Below are positions 44,329-52,826 of a DNA stretch of 64,000 nt, one piece after another. The position numbers and the translations under genes were made by a program. The stretch spans positions 1 through 64,000 of the forward strand of contig NZ_JALJZV010000017.1 in NCBI RefSeq assembly GCF_024171535.1. The letters run 5' to 3'. This stretch comes from Flavobacterium sp. HSC-61S13. Lineage in GTDB: Bacteria; Bacteroidota; Bacteroidia; Flavobacteriales; Flavobacteriaceae. The notes below the pieces were generated by a model, which saw nothing but the letters and a program-made list of their open reading frames with translations, had not been told where the DNA came from and did no database searches. The stretch's first letter is position 1; the number at the start of each line of letters is the position of its first letter.

Positions 44329-44682
44329 ATGGAGTCAGCGATAAACAATTCTAAAGTGAGAGTAGCTCAAACACTTTATGCCAAATCAAGATTAAGACGT
44401 TTACGTAATTTATACATCCGATTAGCGATCTGTTTAATGGTTAGTGTTTTTATTATAGGGATACATTATATTGAATTTGAAAATATAGAAGTCCATTCGT
44501 TTTATTCCCCTTTTGAATTACCAGCGCTTTGGCTTTTTTGTATTGCAATTCAATTTATGTTTTTTTATGCCGATAAAATCCCATTGCTAAAAAAGTGGCA
44601 ACAAAATCTGCTTCAAAAAACTTTCCTAAAAGAGAGGAATTCCTTTGAGAATCGATTTTTAAGCAAAAGTGAACGCCGTTGA
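44329..44682 (+). CDS. 2TM domain-containing membrane protein
   Basis: A 117-residue protein with two helices (about residues 28-46 and 62-80) and basic flanks: AQTLYAKSRLRRLRNLYIRLAICLMV and PLLKKWQQNLLQKTFLKER. This is the 2TM-domain layout, found in Flavobacteriia inside LytS/LytTR gene sets. ATG 44329 begins 2 bases after the kinase stop; an in-frame ATG at 44317 overlaps the kinase by 10 bases and is also possible. It is co-transcribed with the kinase and the response regulator. Its role in the signalling set is not known. Confidence 0.72.
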   Translation: MESAINNSKVRVAQTLYAKSRLRRLRNLYIRLAICLMVSVFIIGIHYIEFENIEVHSFYSPFELPALWLFCIAIQFMFFYADKIPLLKKWQQNLLQKTFLKERNSFENRFLSKSERR

Positions 44683-44756
44683 TTTTTAATAAAAAACCGA
44701 CTCGTACAATCGCCAAACCAAGCATCAAAGCCATACTATACTAACAAGAACTACTT

Positions 44757-45512
44757 ATGAAAATCATCATTATTGAAGACGAAAAACCAGCCGCGAGATT
44801 GTTGGAACGGAAAATAGAAAAATTGGGATATGAGGTACAAACCAAATTGGGGTCTGTAGAAGAGTCAATCGTATGGTTATCCAATAATGAAACACCCGAC
44901 CTGATCTTTTTAGATATTCAATTGTCCGATGGTTTGTCTTTTGAGATTTTTGAAAAAGTAGTCATTAACAGCGCAATTATTTTTACAACGGCCTACGATG
45001 AGTATGCCTTAAGAGCTTTTAAACTCAATAGTATCGACTATTTACTAAAACCAATTCAAGATGGCGAATTGCAATTTGCCATTCAAAAGTATATCGATCA
45101 TAAAAACTCGTTTTTTGAGTTTTCAGATCAATTGAATTTGTTTAAGAAGTTTATTGATAAAGAGAGCAAGCCCGTGTATAAAGAGCGATTCTCCATCAAA
45201 ATTGGCCAACAAATCAAGATCGTATTCACCAGTGATATTGCCTGCTTTTACAGTGAAAACAAAGCAACGTATATCAAAACAAAGGATCATCGAAACTATT
45301 TAATTGAGCTGTCTCTAGATCAATTGGAAGAAATGTTGTCACCAGATCACTTTTTTAGAATAAGTAGGCAATTTATAGTAGCTTTGACCGATATTAAGGA
45401 TATTTCAGTTTTCAGCAATTCTCGATTGAAATTGTGTTTAAACCACTATAATGAAGAGGAGCTGATTGTAAGTCGCGAGCGCGTAGCTGAATTTAAAACT
45501 TGGATTGGATAA
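44757..45512 (+). CDS. LytTR family response regulator
   Basis: A 251-residue response regulator. The receiver domain (residues 1-120) has IIEDEKPAARLL (acidic pair), LIFLDIQLSDGLSFEIF (phospho-acceptor Asp), IIFTTAYDEYALRAFKLNSIDYLLKPI (Thr and Lys). The C-terminal LytTR DNA-binding domain (about 145-250) includes YSENKATYIKTKD, LDQLEEMLSPDHFFRISRQFIVAL and LIVSRERVAEFKTWI. It is the partner of the LytS-type kinase at 42965, 74 bases after the 2TM gene. Its targets are unknown. Confidence 0.93.
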   Translation: MKIIIIEDEKPAARLLERKIEKLGYEVQTKLGSVEESIVWLSNNETPDLIFLDIQLSDGLSFEIFEKVVINSAIIFTTAYDEYALRAFKLNSIDYLLKPIQDGELQFAIQKYIDHKNSFFEFSDQLNLFKKFIDKESKPVYKERFSIKIGQQIKIVFTSDIACFYSENKATYIKTKDHRNYLIELSLDQLEEMLSPDHFFRISRQFIVALTDIKDISVFSNSRLKLCLNHYNEEELIVSRERVAEFKTWIG

Positions 45513-45580
45513 TCGTAATTCGGGAGTCGAAAATCGGGAGTCGTGGAAAGTAGTGTAGAATAATTAAAATAAAAAATAGA

Positions 45581-45973
45581 ATGATAGCATTTTCTTATAC
45601 CATATTATATGTGGCTGATGTAGCTCAGGCGATGAGTTTTTACGAAAGAGCGTTTGGATTTACACAAAAATTCCGAACTCCTGAAAATGATTATGGTGAA
45701 ATGGTCTCGGGTTCTACTGCCTTGGCTTTTGCATCTAAAGAATTGGCGCAAAGTAATTTGAGTGAGGGTTTTTTAGACAGTTCTTCAAAGGAAAAACCCT
45801 TTGGTATCGAATTGGGTTTTGTAACAGCCGATGTTGCTACTGCTGTAGAAAAGGCGGTTGCAGAAGGGGCTGTCTTATATGAACCGATTGTCGTAAAACC
45901 TTGGGGACAATCTGTTGCTTATATCAGAGATTTAGATGGTTTTTTAATTGAGCTTTGTAGTCCTATGGGATAA
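45581..45973 (+). CDS. VOC family (glyoxalase/bleomycin-resistance-like) protein
   Basis: A 130-residue protein of the vicinal oxygen chelate superfamily. It has the paired beta-alpha-beta-beta-beta layout: YTILYVADVAQAMSFYERAFGF at the start and IELGFVTADVATAVEKAVAEGA, WGQSVAYIRDLDGFLIELCSP in the second half. The last glutamate (FLIELC) is a usual metal ligand. Members bind metals or antibiotics or isomerise small molecules; this one cannot be assigned further. It follows the LytTR gene by 68 bases and is closed by a terminator. Confidence 0.87.
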   Translation: MIAFSYTILYVADVAQAMSFYERAFGFTQKFRTPENDYGEMVSGSTALAFASKELAQSNLSEGFLDSSSKEKPFGIELGFVTADVATAVEKAVAEGAVLYEPIVVKPWGQSVAYIRDLDGFLIELCSPMG

Positions 45974-46007
45974 TTTCGAAGACACCCATTAATAAGTTAT
46001 TTGTTAG

Positions 46008-46046
46008 AAAATGAATTGAGTTAATAAAAACTCAATTCATTTTTAA
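46008..46046. terminator. Terminator between the VOC gene and the convergent barrel-protein gene
   Basis: AAAATGAATTGAGTT and its complement form a 15-bp perfect stem around AATAAA, with T after the right arm and A before the left one. It can serve both strands. Confidence 0.8.
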
Positions 46047-46088
46047 GTATAAACACGGTTTTGTGGACTGTGTCATTTTGAATCTTTA

Positions 46089-46898
46089 TTATGTTGATTT
46101 CTTTTTAAGCCAACCTTTAGTAGGTGTAAAGATTAATGAGATTCCGGCATAATTTCCTTTAATGGTGTAAACGCCTGTTTTGGTTTCATTGTTATCTAAA
46201 TCAAATTGATAAACACCTTGTTTGGGATAATTTAAAAGTTGGGAATTAAAAAAAACATCCATTTGAAACAATCCACGATTGGTTAAGTAATTTAAACCTA
46301 CGGAAAAATCTAATGAGCCAGTAATTTGTTGTTCATCGGATTCAGCTATAAATAAAGTGCGTTCTTTTTGTTGATTATAGTCAAATACACTTACCACTAA
46401 TTTGTCATTACCACCGCTTGTCCTGAGATCTAAGCTTGTACCTAAGCCAAGAACAAAATTCAAATTTTCACTGATATTGTGAAAATACTCGGTTTTAAAA
46501 GTTTGTGAAAAAACAAATTGGCTTGCCATTTGAAAATGACCTAATTCATTGGAATAATTATAACCGACATTCCAATCCTCTTCACTTATATGAATATTGA
46601 AAGTCGGATTAAATGTTTTAGCTATAAGACCGGCTTTGAAATTAAAATCGTTTATCTGATAAAAATTGTAAAAGAAACCAAATTGTATAGAAAAGGGGTT
46701 ATTAAATGATATACTAGGTGAATTAGTACTATTATCATAAACGTTACCTACCGAATATCCTTGATGTATTGCCGGCTGTAATACGAAACTAAATTTAGTG
46801 CATCCTTCGCCAAATAATTTTTCTGCAGTTTGAGAAAGGGATGTACTGGGAAAACATAATATAAAAAGCAGGAGTAATATCGTTCTATTACAGTTCAT
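46089..46898 (-). CDS. Putative outer-membrane beta-barrel protein, unrecognised
   Basis: A 269-residue protein with a signal peptide (cut near TSLSQ, residue 23). The mature part alternates hydrophobic and polar residues in strand-like segments (FSIQFGFFYNFYQ, FNFKAGLIAKTFNPTF, LNFVLGLGTSLDLR, GLFQMDVFFNSQLLNY, GNYAGISLIFTPTKG), as expected for an outer-membrane barrel. I do not recognise a family. It overlaps the end of the lipoprotein gene upstream by 11 bases, so the two are translated from one mRNA and may act together. Confidence 0.65.
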   Translation of the reverse strand: MNCNRTILLLLFILCFPSTSLSQTAEKLFGEGCTKFSFVLQPAIHQGYSVGNVYDNSTNSPSISFNNPFSIQFGFFYNFYQINDFNFKAGLIAKTFNPTFNIHISEEDWNVGYNYSNELGHFQMASQFVFSQTFKTEYFHNISENLNFVLGLGTSLDLRTSGGNDKLVVSVFDYNQQKERTLFIAESDEQQITGSLDFSVGLNYLTNRGLFQMDVFFNSQLLNYPKQGVYQFDLDNNETKTGVYTIKGNYAGISLIFTPTKGWLKKKST

Positions 46899-48000
46899 AA
46901 TAATCCATTTTGAGATTAACAGAGCCTTGTTTGTGATAACTGTATGCTTTTTGAGGTTGTATTCCTATGATTAGGCTGCCACCTTCATATCTATGGCCAC
47001 TGAATTTGGCTTTTACTCTTCTTCGTTTTCGTTCCTTAACTAAATATTTTTCAAATTGTCTGCTACAGTCTTGATAGAGAATACAATTGTTGGTTCCGTA
47101 AGCGCCAGTTATTCCCGCTGTTATGGTTGTTCTGCTTCTTTTCCATTTCCCTCGTTTCTTTTTATAACCTACTGTTAAAGCAGATATTTTCTTTGCTCCC
47201 CACGCACTATTATTAATAACTTTGGATTTTGTTTTGATTCTGTCAGAGCCGTTTGTATGATATTTTGCACTCTTTACGTGTTTCTTGCATGGTGACGGTT
47301 TTTCGTATGTTTTCTCGTCCGTAAAGCCTTTTAAAATAACATTGGGATTATTTTTTGGGGTAGTACCATTGCTTATTTGTGAAATAGCTTCTAAATCCCA
47401 ATTATGAACTTCTATCCAACTGTGGTCACTAATCAATTTGTAATAAATATAAGTTGCTTTTGATTCACCAATAATCACTTCGGCATTTTCACTGAATAAG
47501 GTTCTTTCAGTTTCATCAAATATAAAATGATTATCAGGATCTTCTTTAATATCCCATTCACCATCCCCTTGGAGTTGCAGCCAATCACTTTCTAGAATAT
47601 CAATTTTTTTTCGAAGTGAGCAGAAACCTAAATCTTTTTCAAAATTAATTAAAATATTGTCCTCGTCAAAACCAGCCTCATTAGCTAAAGTTTCATATTT
47701 ATCATCACTTATTTCACTTGGAACAGTTGCATCAAATAAATCGCAATCGTAATCAATCAACTTATCTAATTCATCAGCTGTTTCCCAAAGTTTATTCCAA
47801 GTGGGAAAAATTAGAATATCGTATTTACAATCAGTAGCATTATGGATCGCTATTGATTGAATATAGCTAAACATCGTACTTTTTTTTTGTATTAATGGAT
47901 AGTCATTGTTTGCATTTTTGCCCTGTGGTAAATCTGCGGTATCACAAGAAACAACTAATCCCCCAATTAGGATTGTTAAGTGTAAAAGAGTTTTTTTCAT
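46888..48000 (-). CDS. Unrecognised lipoprotein, first gene of a two-gene unit
   Basis: A 370-residue lipoprotein (lipobox VVSC, lipid cysteine at about residue 19). The first half is acidic; the second half turns basic (KKRGKWKRSRTTITAGITGAYG and YLVKERKRRRVKAKFSG) and includes CILYQDCSRQF, which could form a disulfide. No family is recognised. A -7 promoter element lies 33 bases upstream. Its stop overlaps the start of the barrel-like protein gene, so the pair probably forms one functional unit at the outer membrane. Confidence 0.7.
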   Translation of the reverse strand: MKKTLLHLTILIGGLVVSCDTADLPQGKNANNDYPLIQKKSTMFSYIQSIAIHNATDCKYDILIFPTWNKLWETADELDKLIDYDCDLFDATVPSEISDDKYETLANEAGFDEDNILINFEKDLGFCSLRKKIDILESDWLQLQGDGEWDIKEDPDNHFIFDETERTLFSENAEVIIGESKATYIYYKLISDHSWIEVHNWDLEAISQISNGTTPKNNPNVILKGFTDEKTYEKPSPCKKHVKSAKYHTNGSDRIKTKSKVINNSAWGAKKISALTVGYKKKRGKWKRSRTTITAGITGAYGTNNCILYQDCSRQFEKYLVKERKRRRVKAKFSGHRYEGGSLIIGIQPQKAYSYHKQGSVNLKMDYYEL

Positions 48001-48033
48001 AATCGTAAATTAATTTATAAGAAATTTTTAAAC

Positions 48034-48041
48034 CAAACGTA
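48034..48041 (-). promoter_or_regulatory. -7 promoter element of the lipoprotein/barrel unit
   Basis: The minus strand reads TACGTTTG (TAnnTTTG), 33 bases before the start codon at 48000. No clear TTG box. Confidence 0.4.
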
Positions 48042-48517
48042 AACGCTTATGAAGCTTTAATTTTATTGTTTTTTTGCTCATTTTCTGATGAAACACGGGG
48101 GATTGTTATACATCTTTTTGTTCAATATTGCTGTCAACGCTGGGGGCTGTGACATCAGGACTAAAGATAAAACTAAAGCCAGGAATTTTAGATAATATTG
48201 ATTATAAGTCGTTTACTTCGGGCTAAAATAAAAAAAAATTATTTTCAATCCACAAAATATTATATATGTTTTCAAAAAAATGGAATAAAATATTTGGTTA
48301 TTACCACAAAATAATGGTAGCAGTGTTATAAATTTTAATAGGTAAAACTTTTAAAATAAAAAATCCTTATCGAAAAATCGAGCGCTAGGTTTTATTATTT
48401 CAGTAGCAAGGCTGTTGTATTGTAGTTTTCGCACTGATAAGTTGTCGATACCGATCTTTTGGAAGTTATAATCGTATTAACGTATACGTATTTATAACAG
48501 CATTTTTGCGTAATTCG
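48042..48517. other. Gap of about 475 bases without a gene
   Basis: The stretch between the lipoprotein gene and the M56 peptidase gene is very AT-rich in its centre. A GC-richer island at about 48090-48200 reads on the minus strand as a short protein-like frame without start (LKFLALVLSLVLMS, signal-peptide-like), and another frame there is also open, so neither can be trusted. It may be decayed coding sequence. Confidence 0.3.
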
Positions 48518-50068
48518 TTATTGTGCTAAATGCTGTTGAATAAGGGCTAAACGCTCTTTCATAACGATCTTGCGGTCTTTTTTAAGTTGTTCCATCGTAC
48601 TTTTATGTGCATCAATCGCAATTCTCGCTTCTTTTATAGCTGCTAAATGTTCATTCATTGCTAATTCACGAAGTTTTTCACTTTCTTTAATCGCCGCTGC
48701 TCTTGATGGAACTGAATTTTTAAGAGCATTCATTGCTAGCTCAGCAGCTTCTATAGCCATTTTACGCTGTTCCTCGATGGCTTTCCTACTTTCCAATATA
48801 GCTTTTTTGCTTTCTTCTACAGCTTTTTTACCCTCTTCTAAGGCTCTTTTACTTTCCATTATAGCTATTTTGCTCTCTTGCATGGCGATTTTGCTTTCCG
48901 CTATCGCTTTTTCGCGATCGGCTATAATCTTTTTCCCTGCTGTCGAATGGGGATCTAGCTGTATAAAATCAGGGTTCGCCTCTAAGGGTTCCGCAGTGAT
49001 AGTGTATATGGCTGATTTTTTGTTTTTATAGATAGGAGAATCATCCTTTTGTACTCCAAGAGTTGTTGTGGGTTCTACTGGGGGCGTTGGAGGAGTTGGA
49101 GGGATAGATGGTAATGCAGGGGATATAGGCGGTGTTGGTGGTGTTGGTGGTGTTGGTGGTGTTGGAGGACCAAGTGTATCTGTCTGTTGATACGAATTCG
49201 ATTGCTTTACCTGAGCAACGGTTTTAATTTGAAACAACACGGTAAATACAAGTACAGCAGCTAATGGTAGACCAAATCTCCAGAATTCAGTCTTTTTAGT
49301 TTTGGATTGGTTAATTTTCATGATACGAGTCTTTAAAAAGGATTGGTTAAACGAATGAGTCAACGTATTTGACATGGGAAAACCCATGGTTTTTAATAAG
49401 GTTTTTTGATATAATGACTTTTCGTTCATGACATCTAATACGGTTTGATCGGTTAAGTATTCTAAGTTTTTATCAATACTGCTTTTGAGCTTCCAAACGA
49501 ATGGGTTAAACCAAAAGATACAACAGCTAATTTGTATGAGTAAAAGGTCTAAAGTATGCTTTTGTCGAATGTGAATTTCCTCGTGTAACAGTATTACTTT
49601 TAATTCCGATTCACTGTAGTTTTTGGAATTGAAATAGATACTGTCCCAAAATGAGAAAGGCGTTTTTATATGGGCTTGGTCGTAATATTTGATGCCATTG
49701 AGCTCTAGAGCTTGATATTTAACACTTAAAGCTTTTGTTTTATAAATGTTTTTTAATAACTTAATAATAAGTAGTATAGATGTGGATAGGGAAATTATAA
49801 ATATGTAAAAAGCATATGGAAATGTTTCATTATGAAGACTCGGTGATACTGTCAATTGAGCAGGGTGATCAACGGGAACTATTGGAGCAACCCATACGGT
49901 TTTTGTAATATACATCAAGGGCAACCCAATGGAAATGACGATAGAAAAAAGAAAGTAAAATCGATTTTCCCTGTAAAAAGTAGTGCGCTCTAGTAGCCCA
50001 ATATACAGTATATAAAAGACGGCTAGTAAGGCATTAACTTTTAGTATATAAAGAAATAAGGCTTCCAT
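48518..50068 (-). CDS. BlaR1/MecR1-like M56 membrane metallopeptidase with PPT repeats and coiled-coil tail
   Basis: A 516-residue inner-membrane protein. Helices lie at about residues 8-26, 37-53, 83-105 and 269-287. The zinc peptidase motif HEEIH is at about 162-166, with the downstream NLEYLTDQTVL giving the third ligand region. In staphylococci such proteins cut the BlaI repressor after sensing beta-lactam. Here there is no penicillin-sensing domain; instead a (PPT)n proline-rich linker (about 300-333) leads to a long charged coiled coil (about 385-510) with a repeating ESKxAI heptad. It is 7 bases after the BlaI-like gene. The signal it senses is unknown. Confidence 0.88.
   Translation of the reverse strand: MEALFLYILKVNALLAVFYILYIGLLERTTFYRENRFYFLFSIVISIGLPLMYITKTVWVAPIVPVDHPAQLTVSPSLHNETFPYAFYIFIISLSTSILLIIKLLKNIYKTKALSVKYQALELNGIKYYDQAHIKTPFSFWDSIYFNSKNYSESELKVILLHEEIHIRQKHTLDLLLIQISCCIFWFNPFVWKLKSSIDKNLEYLTDQTVLDVMNEKSLYQKTLLKTMGFPMSNTLTHSFNQSFLKTRIMKINQSKTKKTEFWRFGLPLAAVLVFTVLFQIKTVAQVKQSNSYQQTDTLGPPTPPTPPTPPTPPISPALPSIPPTPPTPPVEPTTTLGVQKDDSPIYKNKKSAIYTITAEPLEANPDFIQLDPHSTAGKKIIADREKAIAESKIAMQESKIAIMESKRALEEGKKAVEESKKAILESRKAIEEQRKMAIEAAELAMNALKNSVPSRAAAIKESEKLRELAMNEHLAAIKEARIAIDAHKSTMEQLKKDRKIVMKERLALIQQHLAQ
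49131..49166. repeat. Four tandem 9-bp units coding for PPT repeats
   Basis: The unit GGTGTTGGT occurs three times exactly and a fourth time with a final A. On the minus strand it codes for repeating Pro-Pro-Thr in the linker of the M56 peptidase. Such repeats vary in number by slippage without changing the reading frame. Confidence 0.85.
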
Positions 50069-50075
50069 AATGCAG

Positions 50076-50432
50076 CTATTTTTTTTCTATCATTTTTAAA
50101 ATTTCCTCCAGCTCTTGAGCGGATATCTTTTCCTCCTTGGCAAAGTGAGAAACCACATCGAGATAGGACCCCTTGAAAAAAGCATCTACCGCTTTAGCCA
50201 TGAATTTATTCCTGTAATCCGTTAGTTTGATCAAGGGAAAGTATTGGTGCGTTTTACCATAGGCCTGATAACCGACGTATTTTTTTTCCTCCAAGTTGCG
50301 TACTATAGTCGATAGCGTATTGTAATGTATATCTTCATCGGTAAGTTCAGCCATAATATCTTTGACAAAAGCCTTTTCTAACTTCCAGATCACTTGCATG
50401 ATTTGTTCCTCTTTATTGGTCAATTTTTCCAT
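50076..50432 (-). CDS. BlaI/MecI/CopY family transcriptional repressor
   Basis: A 118-residue winged-helix repressor: LTNKEEQIMQVIWKLEKAFVKDIMAEL, then HYNTLSTIVRNLEEKKYVGYQAYGKTHQYFPLI (recognition helix and wing) and a C-terminal dimerisation helix pair. Family members bind a TACA-n-TGTA-type dyad and are cleaved by the adjacent BlaR1 peptidase. The peptidase gene follows by 7 bases, and a matching dyad covers the promoter (50463-50510), so the pair controls at least itself. No beta-lactamase gene is in the window. Confidence 0.93.
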   Translation of the reverse strand: MEKLTNKEEQIMQVIWKLEKAFVKDIMAELTDEDIHYNTLSTIVRNLEEKKYVGYQAYGKTHQYFPLIKLTDYRNKFMAKAVDAFFKGSYLDVVSHFAKEEKISAQELEEILKMIEKK

Positions 50433-50462
50433 TGTATTGATATTGAAGTGTTTTTATATAAA

Positions 50463-50510
50463 CAAACCTATAACTATTTTTTTAGTTATACAACTATTTT
50501 TGTAGTTTGT
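50463..50510 (-). promoter_or_regulatory. Promoter of the BlaI/M56 pair with two embedded repressor dyads
   Basis: On the minus strand TTG (complement of 50491-50493) and TAGGTTTG (complement of 50463-50470) are 20 bases apart, a full match to the flavobacterial promoter. Dyad 1, TATAACTA-N6-TAGTTATA (50469-50490), exactly fills the spacer between the two boxes; dyad 2, TACAACTA-N6-TAGTTTGT (about 50489-50510), covers the TTG box. Both have the ACTA/TAGT core of BlaI/MecI operators. Confidence 0.7.
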
Positions 50511-50547
50511 TTGGTTTTTTTTATTCTATCCTTGTTTTGATATTGAT

Positions 50548-50555
50548 TATCTTTG
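50548..50555 (+). promoter_or_regulatory. -7 promoter element of the NCS2 permease gene
   Basis: TATCTTTG matches TAnnTTTG and lies 36 bases before the ATG at 50592. Possible TTG boxes nearby are not at the standard distance. Confidence 0.35.
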
Positions 50556-50591
50556 TTTGCTTAATTAAACTCACTAAGAAAAATATCGACG

Positions 50592-51932
50592 ATGAAACAG
50601 ATCATAGAGCATTACTTTCAGCTCAATAAGCACCATACGACGATTCGGAAGGAATTAACGGCGGGAGTCATTACGTTTTTGACGATGTCGTATATCTTAG
50701 TAGTGAATCCCAATATTTTAGCTCAGGCGGGAATGGATCGCGAGGCCTTGTTTACGACCACGGCTTTAGCAACTATATTCGCTACGCTGATGATGGGACT
50801 CTATGCCAAATTGCCGATCGCTCAAGCTCCGGGAATGGGACTCAATAGTTTTTTCACGTTTACGGTGGTGTTGACGATGGGTTATACCTGGCAATTTGCG
50901 TTAACGGCTGTTTTTATTGAAGGTATTATCTTTTTGCTTTTAACGTTCTTTAATATACGGGAACTGATTGTCAAAAACATTCCGGTCATACTCAAAGAAT
51001 CGATTCCAGTAGGTATCGGTTTGTTTATCACCTTGATCGGATTGAAGGGAGCGGGAATTATTATATCAGATACCAATACTTTAGTTCGTTTAGGCGATTT
51101 TTCACAGCACAACGTTTGGATTGCTTTTCTTGGTTTGTTGGTTACTGGGGTCTTATTTGCGAGAAATGTCAACGGTGCGATCTTATTGGGGATACTCGTG
51201 GCTACGGGTTTTGGTTTTATTTTAGGAGATGTCGTTTGGCCTTCCACAGCTATAGTCGCATTACCGCCTTCAATAGAACCGATATTCGGACAGGCACTGG
51301 CTCCAATGTTAACCGAAGAGGGATGGAAGCAAATCCTTTCATTAGATATGCTTGTTGTGGTTTTTACCTTTTTGTTTGTCAATCTTTTCGATACGGTTGG
51401 TACCTTAATTGGAGTGATTTCCAAAACGAATTTAGCCGATGCCGATGGTAATTTCCCCCAAATGAAGAAAGCTTTGTTCTCCGATGCCTTAGGAACCACT
51501 TTTGGCGCTGTTTTAGGTACCAGCTCTGTGACTTCCTATGTAGAGAGTGCTTCCGGAGTAGCTTCTGGTGGACGTACAGGACTTACCGCGGTTGGAGTGG
51601 CTTTGATGTTTGGACTATCCTTGTTTTTAGCACCTTTGTTTTTAATGATACCCGCAGCAGCAACATCTCCTGCTTTAATTATAGTGGGTCTATTTATGAT
51701 TTCATCGGTTTCGAAAATTAATTTTGACGATATGAGTGAAGGTTTACCGGCTTTTCTAACGATTGTTTTAATGCCTTTTACCTATAGTATTGCAGAGGGG
51801 ATCGTTTTTGGTATATTGAGTTTTACATTTTTAAAACTCTTTACGGGCAAATACCGACAGATTACCTTAACTTTAGCGGTACTTTCGATACTTTTTTTGG
51901 TAAAAATTATCTTAGAAGTCGTTTACAAATAG
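50592..51932 (+). CDS. NCS2 family purine permease (AzgA-like)
   Basis: A 446-residue inner-membrane transporter with about 13 helices of the AzgA/GhxP branch of NCS2, which import guanine, hypoxanthine or adenine with protons. Characteristic parts are TAGVITFLTMSYILVVNPNILAQAGM, YAKLPIAQAPGMGLNSFFTFTVV, TFLFVNLFDTVGTLIGVI, and GTSSVTSYVESASGVASGGRTGLTAVGVALMF. The glutamate in YVESASGVA is the family substrate-site residue. The hydrolase gene at 51960 begins 27 bases after its stop and probably shares the transcript. Confidence 0.92.
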   Translation: MKQIIEHYFQLNKHHTTIRKELTAGVITFLTMSYILVVNPNILAQAGMDREALFTTTALATIFATLMMGLYAKLPIAQAPGMGLNSFFTFTVVLTMGYTWQFALTAVFIEGIIFLLLTFFNIRELIVKNIPVILKESIPVGIGLFITLIGLKGAGIIISDTNTLVRLGDFSQHNVWIAFLGLLVTGVLFARNVNGAILLGILVATGFGFILGDVVWPSTAIVALPPSIEPIFGQALAPMLTEEGWKQILSLDMLVVVFTFLFVNLFDTVGTLIGVISKTNLADADGNFPQMKKALFSDALGTTFGAVLGTSSVTSYVESASGVASGGRTGLTAVGVALMFGLSLFLAPLFLMIPAAATSPALIIVGLFMISSVSKINFDDMSEGLPAFLTIVLMPFTYSIAEGIVFGILSFTFLKLFTGKYRQITLTLAVLSILFLVKIILEVVYK

Positions 51933-51959
51933 GGTTGAATCACAAAAAGCGAATTAAAA

Positions 51960-52790
51960 ATGAAAGTCGAAAAGAATCAAATTATAACGGTGAATGCAAC
52001 GATTAAACTGTTGGCAGATGCCTACTTTCCCGATCTAACAAACAAATTACCCTTAGTGATATTCTGTCACGGTTATAAGGGATTTAAAGATTGGGGAGCT
52101 TGGGAATTGGCGATGCAAGCCGTTGCAAAAGAAGGTTTTTATGTGGTGAAGTTTAATTTTTCACATAATGGAACGACATTGGATAATCCGTTAGAATTTG
52201 AAGATCTTGAAGCATTCGGTCGAAATACCTACAGTCAAGAACAAATCGATTTAACAGCGGTAATCAACCATTTTAAGAATCGTATTGAAGTAGATCAGAG
52301 TCAGATCAGTATCATCGGACACAGTAGAGGTGGAGGGGCTGTTTTGGTTCAAGCACTTGAAAATAACGAGGTCACCAAGGTGGTAAGTTGGGCCGGTGTT
52401 GCGGATTTTAAAAGGCGATTCCCTCAAGGAGCGCGGTTTGACAAGTGGAAGGATGAGGGTGTATTTTATGGGCTTAATACCAGAACCAATCAGCAGATGC
52501 CTCATTATTTTTCATTTTATCAGGATTTTGAGGCTAATGAGCGAAAATTCGATATCCAAAATTGTGCGCAACATTTAAAGAAACCCCTCTTGATAATTCA
52601 GGGTACTGCGGATGAAGCAGTGCCATTAAAAGAAGCGGAATGGTTGCATCTATGGGCTAAAAATTCAGAATTGTATATCATTGAAGGGGCAGACCATGTT
52701 TTTGGTGCGCGTCATCCTTGGGATAAAAAAGAGCTACCGCTTGATTTATCTAAAGTGATTGATCAAACGGTAGCTTTTTTAAAGAAATAA
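51960..52790 (+). CDS. Alpha/beta hydrolase (dienelactone hydrolase-like)
   Basis: A 276-residue soluble hydrolase. The oxyanion region is VIFCHGYKGFKDWG, the nucleophile elbow is GHSRGGG (Ser at about residue 122), an acid lies in IIQGTADEAVPLKEA and the catalytic histidine in EGADHVFG. It therefore cleaves an ester or related bond, but the substrate cannot be read. There is no signal peptide. It follows the purine permease on the same strand. Confidence 0.88.
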   Translation: MKVEKNQIITVNATIKLLADAYFPDLTNKLPLVIFCHGYKGFKDWGAWELAMQAVAKEGFYVVKFNFSHNGTTLDNPLEFEDLEAFGRNTYSQEQIDLTAVINHFKNRIEVDQSQISIIGHSRGGGAVLVQALENNEVTKVVSWAGVADFKRRFPQGARFDKWKDEGVFYGLNTRTNQQMPHYFSFYQDFEANERKFDIQNCAQHLKKPLLIIQGTADEAVPLKEAEWLHLWAKNSELYIIEGADHVFGARHPWDKKELPLDLSKVIDQTVAFLKK

Positions 52791-52826
52791 CTGACATTCG
52801 ATCGTGCATCGAATGAACGGTTTAAA

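Noticed and set aside
48090..48200. Short protein-like frames on the minus strand in a 500-base gap
   Set aside because: Two different frames are open over the same stretch, neither has a start codon, and no family is recognised.
48570..49031. Open frame on the plus strand opposite the M56 peptidase tail
   Set aside because: It is the mirror of the coiled-coil repeats (Ser/Ala/Ile-rich) and has no family features.
50433..50591. Purine riboswitch upstream of the NCS2 permease
   Set aside because: The leader is short and AT-rich, is occupied by the BlaI dyads, and no aptamer-like paired structure with conserved loops is present.
50882..51499. Long open frame on the minus strand (205 codons)
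   Set aside because: It lies fully inside the NCS2 permease gene, whose helices and motifs are unmistakable; the antisense product is low-complexity and rich in Lys, Ile, Pro and Ser.
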